In this document: piece by piece, positions 51,261-60,215 of the stretch
How the letters are laid out: each line of letters starts with the position of its first letter
Position numbering within the stretch: position 1 is the stretch's first letter
Source: Betaproteobacteria bacterium HGW-Betaproteobacteria-1
Lineage (GTDB): Bacteria > Pseudomonadota > Gammaproteobacteria > Burkholderiales > Methylophilaceae
DNA: 64,000 bases
Assembly (NCBI GenBank): GCA_002842435.1
Contig: PHCX01000003.1
Span: 1 to 64,000, forward strand
Reading direction: 5' to 3'
Position numbers and translations under genes: made by a program
The notes under the pieces: model-generated
The model's database searches: none
What the model was told of the DNA's origin: nothing
The model's input: the letters and a program-made list of their open reading frames with translations, nothing else

Positions 51261-51293
51261 AAAAAAGCCCCGCATTGCGGGGCTTTCTTTTTT
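51261..51293. terminator. Bidirectional intrinsic terminator
   Basis: AAAAAAGCCCCGC, a loop of two to three bases, then GCGGGGCTTTCTTTTTT. It serves the minus-strand Bax-inhibitor gene and can stop plus-strand transcription from tadA. Confidence 0.92.
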
Positions 51294-51301
51294 GAACGAG
51301 C

Positions 51302-51988
51302 TTATTCTCTGTCGCCGGCAAATGCCATCAACAGATGCAGCAGGTTGGTGAACAACTGGTAGACGCTAATGTAAAGCGCCAGTGTCGCCATCACGTAGTT
51401 GGTCTCGCCACCGTGCACGATACGGTTGACATCGTAGAGGATGAAACCGGAGAACAGCAGCACGGCAACGCCGGACAAGGCCAGCGAGAATGCAGGTATC
51501 TGCAAGAACAGGTTTGCCAGTGATGCCACGATCAGCAGGATGATGCCGACCAGCAGGAAGTTGCCCATGAAGCTGAAATCGCGCTTGGTGGTGCTGGCAA
51601 TCGCTGACAGGGTCAGGAAGATGATGCCGGTACCGCCTGCGGCGAGGCCGACCAGTTCACCGCCGTTACGCAGGCTCAATGCCACTTGCAGGATAGGGCC
51701 GAGCAGCGCGCCCATGATAAAGGTCAGGCCGAGCAGAAAGACCACGCCCATGCTGTTGTTGCGGTTGGCGGATACGGCGAAGAACATACCGTAGATCACT
51801 GCCAGCGAAACCAGCGCGAAAATGATCGGGCTGCCTGCGGCAAAGGAAAAGTCGATACTCATGCCGATCAAGGCGCCAATGACGGTAGGCACCATGGTCA
51901 GGCCGAGCATCATGTAGGTATTGCGCAGCACCTTGTGGGCGGCTGGCGACAGGGTTTGGGTACTTGCGACTTGATAATTGGATTGCAT
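51302..51988 (-). CDS. Bax inhibitor-1/YccA family membrane protein
   Basis: 228 residues with seven predicted membrane helices, the BI-1 (TMBIM) layout. The conserved region FILYDVNRIVHGGETNYVMATLALYISVYQLFTNLLHLL contains the Asp residue near the pore that controls calcium leak in homologues. The start MQSNYQVASTQTLSPAAHKVLRNTY is usual. It is monocistronic, with its own terminator. Confidence 0.94.
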   Translation of the reverse strand: MQSNYQVASTQTLSPAAHKVLRNTYMMLGLTMVPTVIGALIGMSIDFSFAAGSPIIFALVSLAVIYGMFFAVSANRNNSMGVVFLLGLTFIMGALLGPILQVALSLRNGGELVGLAAGGTGIIFLTLSAIASTTKRDFSFMGNFLLVGIILLIVASLANLFLQIPAFSLALSGVAVLLFSGFILYDVNRIVHGGETNYVMATLALYISVYQLFTNLLHLLMAFAGDRE

Positions 51989-52126
51989 CGTAAAGATTTC
52001 CTCTTTGGTTGAAACTCAAGGCTAAGACTATAGAAAAGTGCTTTAAGTTTCAACTGAAATCGGCAACATTTCCTTGAAACACGCGCTTTTCAGCAGCAAT
52101 ACCAAAAAGGTTATTCCATCATCAAC

Positions 52127-52248
52127 AGTAAGCCCTGAGCGAGCGAGATGAAGCGTACCCGCAAGGGGCATATCCGTCAAAACAGCTGCTAAAGCAGCTC
52201 GGCTTGACGCCACGATTCGCTCGTGCAGCTACTTGAGCAGGGCTTACT
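52127..52248. repeat. 122-bp terminal-inverted-repeat element (MITE/REP-like)
   Basis: Perfect 11-base terminal inverted repeats, AGTAAGCCCTG and CAGGGCTTACT. Just inside the left end lies GAGCGAGCGAGATGAAG, and inside the right end ATTCGCTCGTGCAGC; both motifs recur in the same order in the element at 20987-21128. A nested hairpin (AGCTGCT with AGCAGCT) sits in the centre. Its right boundary touches the nagZ stop codon. The rest of the Bax-inhibitor to nagZ gap holds no gene. Confidence 0.72.
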
Positions 52249-53297
52249 CAGGCAAAGGGCAGATTGCCCTCCTGCTTGCCCACATTACCGACGGCATGCA
52301 CTGCCTGCACGAAATGGGCATCCTCGTGCAACGCCACCATGCTCGCAGGTTTACGTGCACCGTGCATGCGGGCCAGTCGCGCCAGGCTTTGCGCAGAGAT
52401 TTGCCATTGCAGGTTCGCCAGCAATTCATCGGCCAGATCAGGCTTGTTACATAGCAGCACCATGTCGCAACCGGCCCGCAGTGCTGCCATGGCACGCTGC
52501 GTCACATTGCCGGCCACTACGGCACCTTCCATCGACAGGTCGTCGCTGAAGATGACGCCGTTGAACTCCAGCCGCTGACGCAGGACCTTCTGCAGCCAGC
52601 GTTCGGAAAAGCCCGCCGGCTTGTCGTCAACAGCCGGATAGATGACATGCGCAGGCATGATGGCCTGAATGCCATCATCGATCAGCTGCTTGAAGGTCTG
52701 CATGTCGTTCTGTGCGATCTCGTCGAAGCTGCGCTCATCGACCGGAATCGCCACGTGCGAATCGGCAACGACAAAACCATGACCGGGAAAATGCTTGCCG
52801 ACTGCCGCCATGCCGCCGCGCTTCAGGCCCTGCATCAGCGAGAAGGCCAGCTCCTTGATCGCCTGTGGGTCACGATGGAAAGCGCGGTCGCCAATCACCT
52901 GGCTCTCGCCGTAATCCATGTCCAGCACCGGCGTAAAACTGAAATCGATGCCATATGCACGCAGTTCCGCCGCCAGTATCCAGCCGACTTCTTCTGCCAG
53001 CTGCCGTGCCTTTTTCGGATGCTCATCCCACAACTTGCCGAACTCGCGCATCGGCGGAATGCGGGTGAAACCCTCGCGGAAGCGCTGCACGCGGCCGCCT
53101 TCGTGGTCGACCGCAATCAGCAAAGGCGGCTTGCGCACCTCGTGAATGGCATCGGTCAGCGCCTTCAACTGGGCGCAGGAGTTGAAATTGCGCGCAAACA
53201 GGATGACGCCACCGACCAGCGGATGCCGCAGGCGGCGTATATCGTCCGCATTGAGTTCGGTACCTTCGACATCCAGCATTACGGGGCCAAGCGACAT
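52248..53297 (-). CDS. nagZ: Beta-N-acetylhexosaminidase NagZ
   Basis: 349 residues. Cytoplasmic family 3 glycoside hydrolase that removes GlcNAc from anhydro-muropeptides during cell-wall recycling. Motifs: [31 protein letters not shown], the general-base loop [16 protein letters not shown] (His and Asp dyad), and the nucleophile Asp in [14 protein letters not shown] 53297 has AAAGGTTAAC upstream. The longer open frame to 53339 is formed by the CACAGAG repeat and is rejected. It follows two peptide-type ABC permeases, which suits a recycling role. Confidence 0.95.
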   Translation of the reverse strand: MSLGPVMLDVEGTELNADDIRRLRHPLVGGVILFARNFNSCAQLKALTDAIHEVRKPPLLIAVDHEGGRVQRFREGFTRIPPMREFGKLWDEHPKKARQLAEEVGWILAAELRAYGIDFSFTPVLDMDYGESQVIGDRAFHRDPQAIKELAFSLMQGLKRGGMAAVGKHFPGHGFVVADSHVAIPVDERSFDEIAQNDMQTFKQLIDDGIQAIMPAHVIYPAVDDKPAGFSERWLQKVLRQRLEFNGVIFSDDLSMEGAVVAGNVTQRAMAALRAGCDMVLLCNKPDLADELLANLQWQISAQSLARLARMHGARKPASMVALHEDAHFVQAVHAVGNVGKQEGNLPFA

Positions 53298-53313
53298 TGT
53301 TAACCTTTCATTT

Positions 53314-53350
53314 TCAGCCACAGAGATCACAGAGAGCACAGAGAAAATCT
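53314..53350. repeat. CACAGAG solo arm C
   Basis: TCAGCCACAGAGATCACAGAG followed by AGCACAGAGAAAATCT: one arm with three 9-base steps and the AAAA end, with no inverted partner before the next gene. It lies in the 69-base gap between the second ABC permease and nagZ. Confidence 0.8.
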
Positions 53351-53366
53351 GCTCTTGGTATCCAGA

Positions 53367-54152
53367 TCAGCGCCTTACGTCCAGCGCATCGCGCAGTTTA
53401 TCGCCCAGCACGTTGACTGCCAACACCAGCGACATCAGGCTCAAACCCACCGCCAGCACATAATGCGGCGCCACCAGCATGTAACGTACGCCGTCGCGCA
53501 ACATGGAACCCCACGAGGCCTGCGGCGCCTGTATACCAAGCCCGAGGAATGACAGGCTGGCCTCGGCGATCACCAGCCCGGCGATGCTGTAGGTAGCTTC
53601 AACCACCAGCGGTGCTGCCAGCAAAGGCAGCATGTGTCTGAGCATGATGCGTGGTGTGCCGGCACCCAGCGACTCAGCCGCCTGAACATGCTGGCGGCCA
53701 CGCAATGAAAGCGCCTGCGCCCGGGTCAGGCGCGCATAGCCGACCCAGGAGGTCAGGCACAAGGCCAATATCAGGTTATTCAGGCCCGGCCCCAGGACGG
53801 CGGCAAAGGCGATTGCGAGCAAAATGCCGGGGAAGGCCAGAAACACATCGGTGACCTGCATCAGCAAACGGTCGACCCAGCCGCCAAAATAGCCGGCAAT
53901 CAAGCCGACCGTCACGCCGAAACTCAGGGTAATGACGGTTACAAGCACGGCAACCGTCATCGAAACCTGCGCACCGGCGAGGATGCGGCTCAATATATTG
54001 CGGCCAAGATCATCGTTGCCCAGCCAGGCGGCAGGACCGGGACCGTGCAGAATGGCTTCGAGCCGGATGGCGTCCGGCGCCAGATCGAAGGCTGCGGCGA
54101 CGACCACGGCGCAGAGCCAGAACGCGAGGACGTAAACCGGCCAGCTTTTCAT
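53367..54152 (-). CDS. Peptide-type ABC transporter permease (DppC/OppC family)
   Basis: 261 residues with about five to six membrane helices. The family core is visible: GNDDLGRNILSRILAGAQVSM near the N-terminus and the permease signature around EAAESLGAGTPRIMLRHMLPL (here QAAESLG), which docks the ATPase. Start ATG 54152; the upstream extension overlaps the other permease in another frame. It forms a heterodimer with the DppB-type protein encoded 10 bases upstream. No ATPase subunits are encoded here. Confidence 0.92.
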   Translation of the reverse strand: MKSWPVYVLAFWLCAVVVAAAFDLAPDAIRLEAILHGPGPAAWLGNDDLGRNILSRILAGAQVSMTVAVLVTVITLSFGVTVGLIAGYFGGWVDRLLMQVTDVFLAFPGILLAIAFAAVLGPGLNNLILALCLTSWVGYARLTRAQALSLRGRQHVQAAESLGAGTPRIMLRHMLPLLAAPLVVEATYSIAGLVIAEASLSFLGLGIQAPQASWGSMLRDGVRYMLVAPHYVLAVGLSLMSLVLAVNVLGDKLRDALDVRR

Positions 54153-54162
54153 TTCGCCTCGT

Positions 54163-55074
54163 TCATCTGCTGTAACGCACCCGCGGGTCGAGCTGGGTAT
54201 AAAGCAGATCGGTACAGAGATTGACCAGCACATAGATCAGCGCGATGACCAGCACGCAGGCCTGTGTCACCGGATAATCGCGCTTCTCGATCGATTCCAC
54301 CAGGAGGCGGCCGATGCCGTCCCAGCCAAACACCGTCTCGGTGATGACGGTGCCGGCCAGCAGGCCACCCAGTTGCAGGCCGAGGATGGTGACCACCGGC
54401 AACAGCGCTGCCCGCAGGGCATGGCCCAGAATCACCTGATGCTCCTGCAGGCCCTTGGCCCGTGCAGTGCGGACGAAATCCTCATTCAGCACTTCCAGCA
54501 GGCTGGCGCGCGTCATGCGCGTGAGTATGGCGCTGAGGCCGAAACCCAGGGTCAGTGCCGGCAATACGATGGAGGCGGAAGATTCCATACCGCTCACCGG
54601 CAACCAACCGAGCCAGAGCGCGAACACCATCATCAGCAATGGCCCCAGCCAGAAATGCGGCATGGCGGAAAAAGTCAGGCTGGTCAGCGTGGCGATGCGG
54701 TCCGGCCAGCGGTTGGCGCGCAAGGCCGCGATGATGCCTAGCGGCAGGCCGATGGCAATCGCGATGACGAGCGCCAACAGTGCCAGGCGGATGGTAGCGG
54801 GCAAACGTTCAGCCAGCATGGCGGATACCGGCTCGCGGCTATGGATCGAATTGCCGAAATCGCCCTGCGCCAGACGGGAGAGATAGTTGACGAACTGCAA
54901 CGGCAAGGATTTATCCAGGCCAAGCTCGGCGCGCAACTGACTGCGGTCGGCGCTGCTGGCGGATTCGCCCAGCATGACCTCGACCGGGTCACCCGGCACC
55001 AGATGTACCAGCAGAAAGGTCAGCAGCAGGACACCAAACACCACTGGCACGACGCCGAACAAGCGCTTAAGCAC
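54163..55074 (-). CDS. Peptide-type ABC transporter permease (DppB/OppB family)
   Basis: 303 residues. A first membrane helix with VPVVFGVLLLTFLLVHLVPGDP, then LGLDKSLPLQF, TLGFGLSAILTRMTRASLLEVL, and the ATPase-coupling EDFVRTARAKGLQEHQVILGHALRAALLP. The start is GTG 55074, since no ATG exists in range and the frame upstream reads through the L,D-transpeptidase; the GTG overlaps that gene's stop by 8 bases. It carries peptides or wall fragments into the cytoplasm with its partner. Confidence 0.92.
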   Translation of the reverse strand: MLKRLFGVVPVVFGVLLLTFLLVHLVPGDPVEVMLGESASSADRSQLRAELGLDKSLPLQFVNYLSRLAQGDFGNSIHSREPVSAMLAERLPATIRLALLALVIAIAIGLPLGIIAALRANRWPDRIATLTSLTFSAMPHFWLGPLLMMVFALWLGWLPVSGMESSASIVLPALTLGFGLSAILTRMTRASLLEVLNEDFVRTARAKGLQEHQVILGHALRAALLPVVTILGLQLGGLLAGTVITETVFGWDGIGRLLVESIEKRDYPVTQACVLVIALIYVLVNLCTDLLYTQLDPRVRYSR

Positions 55075-55594
55075 GCTGCGTTTCCGTAAATCCGGTTTCG
55101 AGGATATGCACCGGCGTGCCGACCGGCACCGCGTCGAACAAGGCGACGACATCCTGGTTGCGCATGCGCACGCAGCCATGCGAGCAAGGCACGCCCATGG
55201 GCTGGTCGTCCGGCGTGCCGTGGATATAGATATAGCGCTGCATGCTGTCGACATCGGCCAGGCGGTTGAAACCCGGCTCCTTGCCGGAAAGCCAGAGGAT
55301 GCGCGTCAGTATCCAGTCGCGGTCGGGGTGCAGTGCCGCCAGTTCCGGCGACCATATCTCGCCGGTTGCACGTCGGCCAACAAAGACACTGTTGACGGGA
55401 GCGTCGCCGCCAATTTTGGCGCGCACCACATGTTCACCGCGCGGCGTGCAACCACTGTTCTTCTGTTCGCCCGGCCCGTTCAAGGCGGTGGAGACAGCAT
55501 AACTGGCAACGACCTCATCTTGCGCATTCAGCAAGCGGAGCTGCTGGTCGGCAATCGAGATTTCAATGCGCATGGTTGGTTGGTTGCTGGTCAT
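55067..55594 (-). CDS. L,D-transpeptidase (YkuD domain)
   Basis: 175 residues. A YkuD catalytic domain with the motif HGTPDDQPMGVPCSHGCVRM: the HGT His and the SHGC nucleophile Cys. No clear signal peptide is seen (MTSNQPTMRIEISIADQQLR), which is unusual for an enzyme acting on periplasmic murein; it could be cytoplasmic or exported otherwise. Starts at 55594 or 55573 are possible; the first has AGGCAG close by. It lies inside a peptide ABC operon between the binding protein and the permeases. Confidence 0.88.
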   Translation of the reverse strand: MTSNQPTMRIEISIADQQLRLLNAQDEVVASYAVSTALNGPGEQKNSGCTPRGEHVVRAKIGGDAPVNSVFVGRRATGEIWSPELAALHPDRDWILTRILWLSGKEPGFNRLADVDSMQRYIYIHGTPDDQPMGVPCSHGCVRMRNQDVVALFDAVPVGTPVHILETGFTETQRA

Positions 55595-55620
55595 CTGCCT
55601 GGAGCCACCCCAGCAAAACC

Positions 55621-55658
55621 TTTAGCCACAGAGTTCACAGCGGGCTCAGAGCAAACCC
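55621..55658. repeat. CACAGAG solo arm D (degenerate)
   Basis: TTTAGCCACAGAGTTCACAG, then GCGGGCTCAGAGCAAACCC. This is one arm in the same orientation as arm C, with mismatches in the second and third steps and no good inverted partner. It lies between the solute-binding protein and L,D-transpeptidase genes. Confidence 0.65.
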
Positions 55659-55723
55659 GCAAGCTCACTTTGGCTCTGCTTACTGCCATTGGAATGTGGA
55701 TGTTCAGTTTCATGGTTGCTGCT

Positions 55724-57166
55724 TCACCGCTTCTTTTCGACTATTTTCTTCGCCGTTGCCAACCCGTCCCAGCTGCCGTCGGCCTTGACCTGATAATCGC
55801 TGATGTTGTCGCGCATGGCGACAAACTGCCCTTCATACCAGAGCGGCACATACGGCAGCATGGCATGCACGCGCTCGCTGACCGCGCGCCAATCGCCCTG
55901 CGCTATCAACTGGTCCGTTACAGCATCCTGAAACCGGCCGCGATTGGCGCCCTTGGGCGGCACGGAATCGCTATGGAACGCCAGACGGTAGATCTCTGGT
56001 GTGCGGATACCGACCCAGGTCAGTCCGTAGAGCTGAAATTTACCATGCTTTACATCGTCGAAGAACGTACCCCAATCGAGGCTGAGGATTTCCAGGGCTA
56101 TGCCCGCCTCGCGCAGCTGCGCCTGCAGCACGGTAGCAAACCGGACGCGCTGGGCATCGGTGGAAGTTTTGTAGGTCAACTTCAGCGGCAGTTCAACACC
56201 GGCCTGCTGCAACAACTCGCGCGCCAGTACCGGGTCATATTCATAGGCCGGCAGCGCATCATGCCCGGCCCAGTGCTCGGGCGGCAGGATTGAACCCGCT
56301 TCGCGGCTGCCGCCGACCAGCACCTCGCGCAGCAACGCCTGGCGGTCAATGGCATGAGCAATGGCGCGGCGGACTTCAGGTTTGGCCAGCTGTGCATCCT
56401 GCAGGTTGAAACCGAGATAGGAAAAGTTGGAGCCTTTTACTTCGTCCACGCGGATTTCCGGCTGCTGCTTCAGGTAGCGCACCAATTCCGGCAACAGGTC
56501 GCCCTGCAGCAGATCCACCTCGCCGCGCAACAGCTTCAATACGCGTACAGTCGGGTCTTTCACTTCCTGCAGCATGAAGCGCTGACCGTCCGCCAGTCTT
56601 TCCAGTTGCAGCACGCCCTGCCAGGCCAGAAAACGCAGCGGGCCGTTGCCGACCGGCTGCCGACTGAAATCATGGCCGCTCTGCACCTTCTCGGCAGGTA
56701 GAATGCCGATAATGAGACGTGAAGGAAAGATATCGTCAGCCTCATGCAGAATGAAATCGACCGTGTTCTCATCCACGACCCGGATGCTCTGGATATTGGA
56801 AAACTCCGCAGTATGCGGCGAATCCTTCAAGACCAGCAGCGAACCGTATGTCACCGCTACATCGGCAGCATCCAACGTGCTGCCGTCATGGAAGGGGCTG
56901 CGATCCGGCAGCAATGTAAAACGGTAATGCGTAGTGCTCAGCAGCTGCCAGTCAGCCAGCGCCGGTTGCGGCCGGAAATGTTCGTCGAAATCGACCAGCG
57001 GCCGGTAGATCAGGTGATTGATGCGTTCAGAAGCGGCATCGGAAGCATAACGCGGGTCGAGATTGATCGGCGCCTGCGCCAGCGCCATGCGAATATCGTC
57101 ATGCGACTGCTGGCCGCCACAGGCGGTCAGCAAGGTACATAACATCAGAAATACGAATCTGCGCAA
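55724..57166 (-). CDS. Family 5 peptide-type solute-binding lipoprotein
   Basis: About 480 residues. A lipoprotein signal (RRFVFLMLCTLLTACGG, lipobox LTAC) is followed by the SBP_bac_5 fold: LDPRYASDAASERINHLIYRPLV, HDGSTLDAADVAVTY and VRRAIAHAIDRQALL. It delivers oligopeptides, or possibly murein peptides, to the DppBC-type permeases downstream. TTG 57166 is preferred because it starts the signal peptide; a GTG at 57214 would add 16 residues. The gene begins 56 bases after rlmD on the same strand. Confidence 0.91.
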   Translation of the reverse strand: MRRFVFLMLCTLLTACGGQQSHDDIRMALAQAPINLDPRYASDAASERINHLIYRPLVDFDEHFRPQPALADWQLLSTTHYRFTLLPDRSPFHDGSTLDAADVAVTYGSLLVLKDSPHTAEFSNIQSIRVVDENTVDFILHEADDIFPSRLIIGILPAEKVQSGHDFSRQPVGNGPLRFLAWQGVLQLERLADGQRFMLQEVKDPTVRVLKLLRGEVDLLQGDLLPELVRYLKQQPEIRVDEVKGSNFSYLGFNLQDAQLAKPEVRRAIAHAIDRQALLREVLVGGSREAGSILPPEHWAGHDALPAYEYDPVLARELLQQAGVELPLKLTYKTSTDAQRVRFATVLQAQLREAGIALEILSLDWGTFFDDVKHGKFQLYGLTWVGIRTPEIYRLAFHSDSVPPKGANRGRFQDAVTDQLIAQGDWRAVSERVHAMLPYVPLWYEGQFVAMRDNISDYQVKADGSWDGLATAKKIVEKKR

Positions 57167-57222
57167 ATGTATCCCGAACTCAAGATTAATCGGCGTACTG
57201 TATCCAGCACGCACCCGAAAAA

Positions 57223-58563
57223 CTACTCCACCAGCTCGAACAGCGCAATCGATTCAACGTGCGTCGTATGCGGGAACATGTTGATGACGCCGCTGGCCGC
57301 CAGACGGTAACCCTTGAGCGAAACCAGAATGCCGGCATCGCGTGCCAGCGTTGCCGGGTTGCAGGACACATAGACGATGCGGCGCGGACGTGGGCCGTCC
57401 TGATCTTCCGCTGCAGGCAAGGATTTGATCAGCTCCAGTGCACCGTCACGCGGCGGGTCGATCAGCCATTTGTCGAAGTGACCGAGTGCGGCGAGTTTTT
57501 CCGGCGTCATCAGGAACAGGTCGGCCTCGCTGAACTCGGTGTTGCCCTGCAGCTTGTTGAGCTGCGCGCTTTCCACCGCACGCGCCACCAGCGCCGCCGA
57601 GCCTTCAAAGCCGAACACTTGCGCGCCGCTACGTGCGATGGGCAGCGTGAAGTTGCCGAGGCCGCAGAAGAAATCGGCGATGCGCTCACCCGCCTGCGGC
57701 TGCAACAACTGCATGGCACGACGGACCATGACCTGATTGATATGCGGATTGACCTGTGTAAACTCGGTCGGCTTGAACGGGAATTCGAGATCGAACTCCG
57801 GCAGGTGGTATTTCAATGGCGGACCGTCCAGCGGATAGAACGGCTGCACGGTGTCCGGCCCCTTGCTCTGTGTCCAGAGCTGCACCTGGTGCAAGTCGGC
57901 GAATTCGCGCAGCAAGGGTTCATCCTGCGGCTGCAGCGGCTCGAGGATGCGCAGTAGCAGCACGGTCACCTCCTCGCCCACGGCCACCTCAATCTGCGGC
58001 AGGCGGTCACGGATACTCAGTTGTTCAATCAAATCCTGCAAGGGCACGATCAGCGCAGAAACATGCGGCGGTAGAATCGCGCAGCTCTGCATATCGGCGA
58101 CAAAGCTGCTGGCCTTTTCATTGAAACCCACCAGCACGCCGCCCTTCTTCGGCACATAGCGCGCACGCAACCGGGCCTTGTGCCGATAACCCCAGGCCGG
58201 GCCGTGAATGGCCGGCAGCACGCGCTCAGGTTTGACCCTGCCGATGTGCCAGAGATCAGCCTCCAACATGCGCTGCTTGGCAGCGACCTGCGCGCCGACC
58301 TCCATGTGCTGCAAGGCACAGCCGCCGCAGACGCCGAAATGCGGGCACTTGGGCGTCACGCGCGCATTGGAAGGCTGCAACACCTCGACCACATCGGCGA
58401 ACTCATAACTGGGCTTGCGCTTGCGGGATTGATAAGTAACGGTTTCGCCCGGCAATGCACCATCGATGAAGATGACCTTGCCATCGACATGGGTGACGCC
58501 ACGGGCTTCCTGATCCAGGGATTCGATTACAACTGCGGGATGATTTTGCACATGATTTTGCAT
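57223..58563 (-). CDS. rlmD: 23S rRNA (uracil(1939)-C(5))-methyltransferase
   Basis: 446 residues. It methylates U1939 of 23S rRNA. An N-terminal TRAM domain (about 8-70) is followed by an iron-sulfur cluster site ([10 protein letters not shown] plus a later Cys), a SAM-binding core with [17 protein letters not shown] and [13 protein letters not shown], and catalytic Cys in [13 protein letters not shown]. The order and length fit RlmD rather than TrmA or RlmC. It is preceded by a divergent small gene. Confidence 0.95.
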   Translation of the reverse strand: MQNHVQNHPAVVIESLDQEARGVTHVDGKVIFIDGALPGETVTYQSRKRKPSYEFADVVEVLQPSNARVTPKCPHFGVCGGCALQHMEVGAQVAAKQRMLEADLWHIGRVKPERVLPAIHGPAWGYRHKARLRARYVPKKGGVLVGFNEKASSFVADMQSCAILPPHVSALIVPLQDLIEQLSIRDRLPQIEVAVGEEVTVLLLRILEPLQPQDEPLLREFADLHQVQLWTQSKGPDTVQPFYPLDGPPLKYHLPEFDLEFPFKPTEFTQVNPHINQVMVRRAMQLLQPQAGERIADFFCGLGNFTLPIARSGAQVFGFEGSAALVARAVESAQLNKLQGNTEFSEADLFLMTPEKLAALGHFDKWLIDPPRDGALELIKSLPAAEDQDGPRPRRIVYVSCNPATLARDAGILVSLKGYRLAASGVINMFPHTTHVESIALFELVE

Positions 58564-58699
58564 AGGCGCAATTTTACAGGATATGCGGTACGGATGGCAT
58601 GGCTGTCCGGGGTACGGAAATCAAGTTTATGCAGGCTACTTGTGAAATACTGGCAAGCAATCAACAATACATACATCACGCCAAAGTAGGGATTCAAAT

Positions 58700-58921
58700 A
58701 TGAAAAAACTCTTTTACATAGACTACCCACAAGAATCTTACGAAGGCCAGATGCACAGGTACCGCTGCGCCTTTTGCAAAGTTGAAACCACGACCATCAA
58801 CGGCAATCTTGAAGGGCACCTGCCGAGCTGCGAATACCGCATCAAGATGGAAAAACAAGGCTATGACTGCGAAGGGTCATGCGCCGAACCGGCATCGCAC
58901 GATACCGATGATTTTGATTAA
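58700..58921 (+). CDS. Small protein with a CxxC...HxxxC zinc-binding pattern
   Basis: 73 residues. CAFC near residues 22-25 and HLPSC near 40-44 give a C-x2-C...H-x3-C set suited to one zinc ion; a further Cys pair (CEGSC) and an acidic tail (DTDDFD) follow. I do not recognise the family. It is divergent from rlmD. AGGGATTC upstream gives a possible ribosome site. No neighbour suggests a role. Confidence 0.68.
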   Translation: MKKLFYIDYPQESYEGQMHRYRCAFCKVETTTINGNLEGHLPSCEYRIKMEKQGYDCEGSCAEPASHDTDDFD

Positions 58922-58929
58922 GTATATAC

Positions 58930-58955
58930 AGGGTGGGCAATTCATTGCCAACCCT
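58930..58955. repeat. Imperfect palindrome between convergent genes
   Basis: AGGGTGGGCAA and TTGCCAACCCT pair with one mismatch around a short TTCA loop. There is no T-run, so termination is doubtful. It resembles the short REP-like palindromes common between convergent genes; no second copy is seen in the window. Confidence 0.5.
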
Positions 58956-58961
58956 ACATGA

Positions 58962-59384
58962 CTATGCTTTCCCCATCGACCTGAGTATCGACCAGGCTAT
59001 CGGTTGTAACGTATGCGCAATCATCGTCATGACAATAATTAGTGCGATCGGCGACCCAGCAATCTGAACTGATTCCTTGAAATTCAGTGTCGGCTGTACG
59101 AACTTACCCACTATCCAATGAGCACCAAACCAAAACGCCGGGGCAATAACCAGCAAGAGGAAATAAAACACAGCAAGTCCCTCCATGCCCGATGTGCTAC
59201 GCGCGGGGATGATGATGAGTGCTGCTGTGGTTAACGCAATTGGGATTGTCGCAAGCCGAACCGAAAGCCATGCACCACCCTTGCCATGCTGAATGAAATT
59301 GCGGCGTTCCCACCGTAGCATCAGCACTAGTGCAACCAGAGACAAGATAGCAAATAGCACGAGTAAAATATGAAATGGCCGCAT
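58962..59384 (-). CDS. Hypothetical four-helix membrane protein
   Basis: 140 residues with predicted membrane helices at about 5-23, 43-60, 68-92 and 108-130. A basic segment (RWERRNFIQHGKGG) lies between the first two. I do not recognise a family. Flanked by the exonuclease gene upstream and convergent with the zinc-type small gene. Confidence 0.65.
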   Translation of the reverse strand: MRPFHILLVLFAILSLVALVLMLRWERRNFIQHGKGGAWLSVRLATIPIALTTAALIIIPARSTSGMEGLAVFYFLLLVIAPAFWFGAHWIVGKFVQPTLNFKESVQIAGSPIALIIVMTMIAHTLQPIAWSILRSMGKA

Positions 59385-59437
59385 CTATATATTTCCTTTG
59401 TTCGTCTCAATTGCCCACAAGCACAACTCAAACACCT

Positions 59438-60211
59438 TTAGCCCCAAGCCGCCACAAACTCCTGCCAGTGCGGCAAGCCATAACCCTGTAGCGTATCCCT
59501 AACCAGTTGCACCTCCTCATCGTAACGCTGCTTAGTCAATAATCCACGCATGAGTTGAAAGCGTAAAAAAACCAGATAAGTATTCGCAACATCGGTCTCA
59601 CAGTAATCGCGAATCGCGCCGATCTCGCCGTTCTTGTAGGCATCCCACACCTTGCTGCCGTCCATGCCCAGCTTGCCGGGGAAGCCGCACAGTTGCGCCA
59701 TCTGGTCCAGCGGCGCATTGGCGCGGCCGCTGTACATCGCCAGCACATCCATCAAGTCCAGATGCCGCATGTGGTAACGGCTGATGTAGTTGTTCCATTT
59801 GAAATCGCGGTCGTCATCGCCCATGTCCCAATAGCGCGGCGCCTGGATGCCGTGAATCATGGCACGGTAGTGCAGCACGGGCAGGTCGAAGCCGCTGCCG
59901 TTCCATGACACGATGTTGGGGGTGTATTTCTCGATACCGTCGAAGAAGCGCTGGATGATTTCCTGCTCCGGCGCATCCGGCGCGCCCAGCGTCCAGACGC
60001 GGAAGCTGTCGCCCTCGCGCAGTGCGCAGGAGATGGCGACGACACGGTGCTGGTGATGCGGCAGGAACTCGCTGCCGTTCTGCTGGCGGCGTTTGTGGAA
60101 GGCGATGTTGGCAACATCTTCCGCGCTGGTTTCCGGCGGCAGGTCGAACAGCTTTTTAAGGCCGTCGGTGTCGGGGATGGTTTCGATGTCGAAAACGAGG
60201 GTTGGGGTCAT
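59438..60211 (-). CDS. 3'-5' exonuclease, PolB-like
   Basis: 257 residues. DEDD-type exonuclease domain: FDIETIPD (Exo I), NGSGFDLPVLHYRAM (Exo II), and YCETDVANTYLVFLRF (Exo III with the final Asp). This matches the stand-alone family PolB_3_5_exo_2, not a complete polymerase. The substrate is unknown but is presumably DNA. Its start codon lies 5 bases from the left arm of the GxxExxY element, so the element forms its 5' untranslated region; no clear ribosome site remains. Confidence 0.9.
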   Translation of the reverse strand: MTPTLVFDIETIPDTDGLKKLFDLPPETSAEDVANIAFHKRRQQNGSEFLPHHQHRVVAISCALREGDSFRVWTLGAPDAPEQEIIQRFFDGIEKYTPNIVSWNGSGFDLPVLHYRAMIHGIQAPRYWDMGDDDRDFKWNNYISRYHMRHLDLMDVLAMYSGRANAPLDQMAQLCGFPGKLGMDGSKVWDAYKNGEIGAIRDYCETDVANTYLVFLRFQLMRGLLTKQRYDEEVQLVRDTLQGYGLPHWQEFVAAWG

Positions 60212-60215
60212 TTAT

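Noticed and set aside
53298..53339. N-terminal extension of nagZ
   Set aside because: The extra 14 residues are a translation of the CACAGAG solo arm; the ATG at 53297 has its own ribosome site and fits NagZ.
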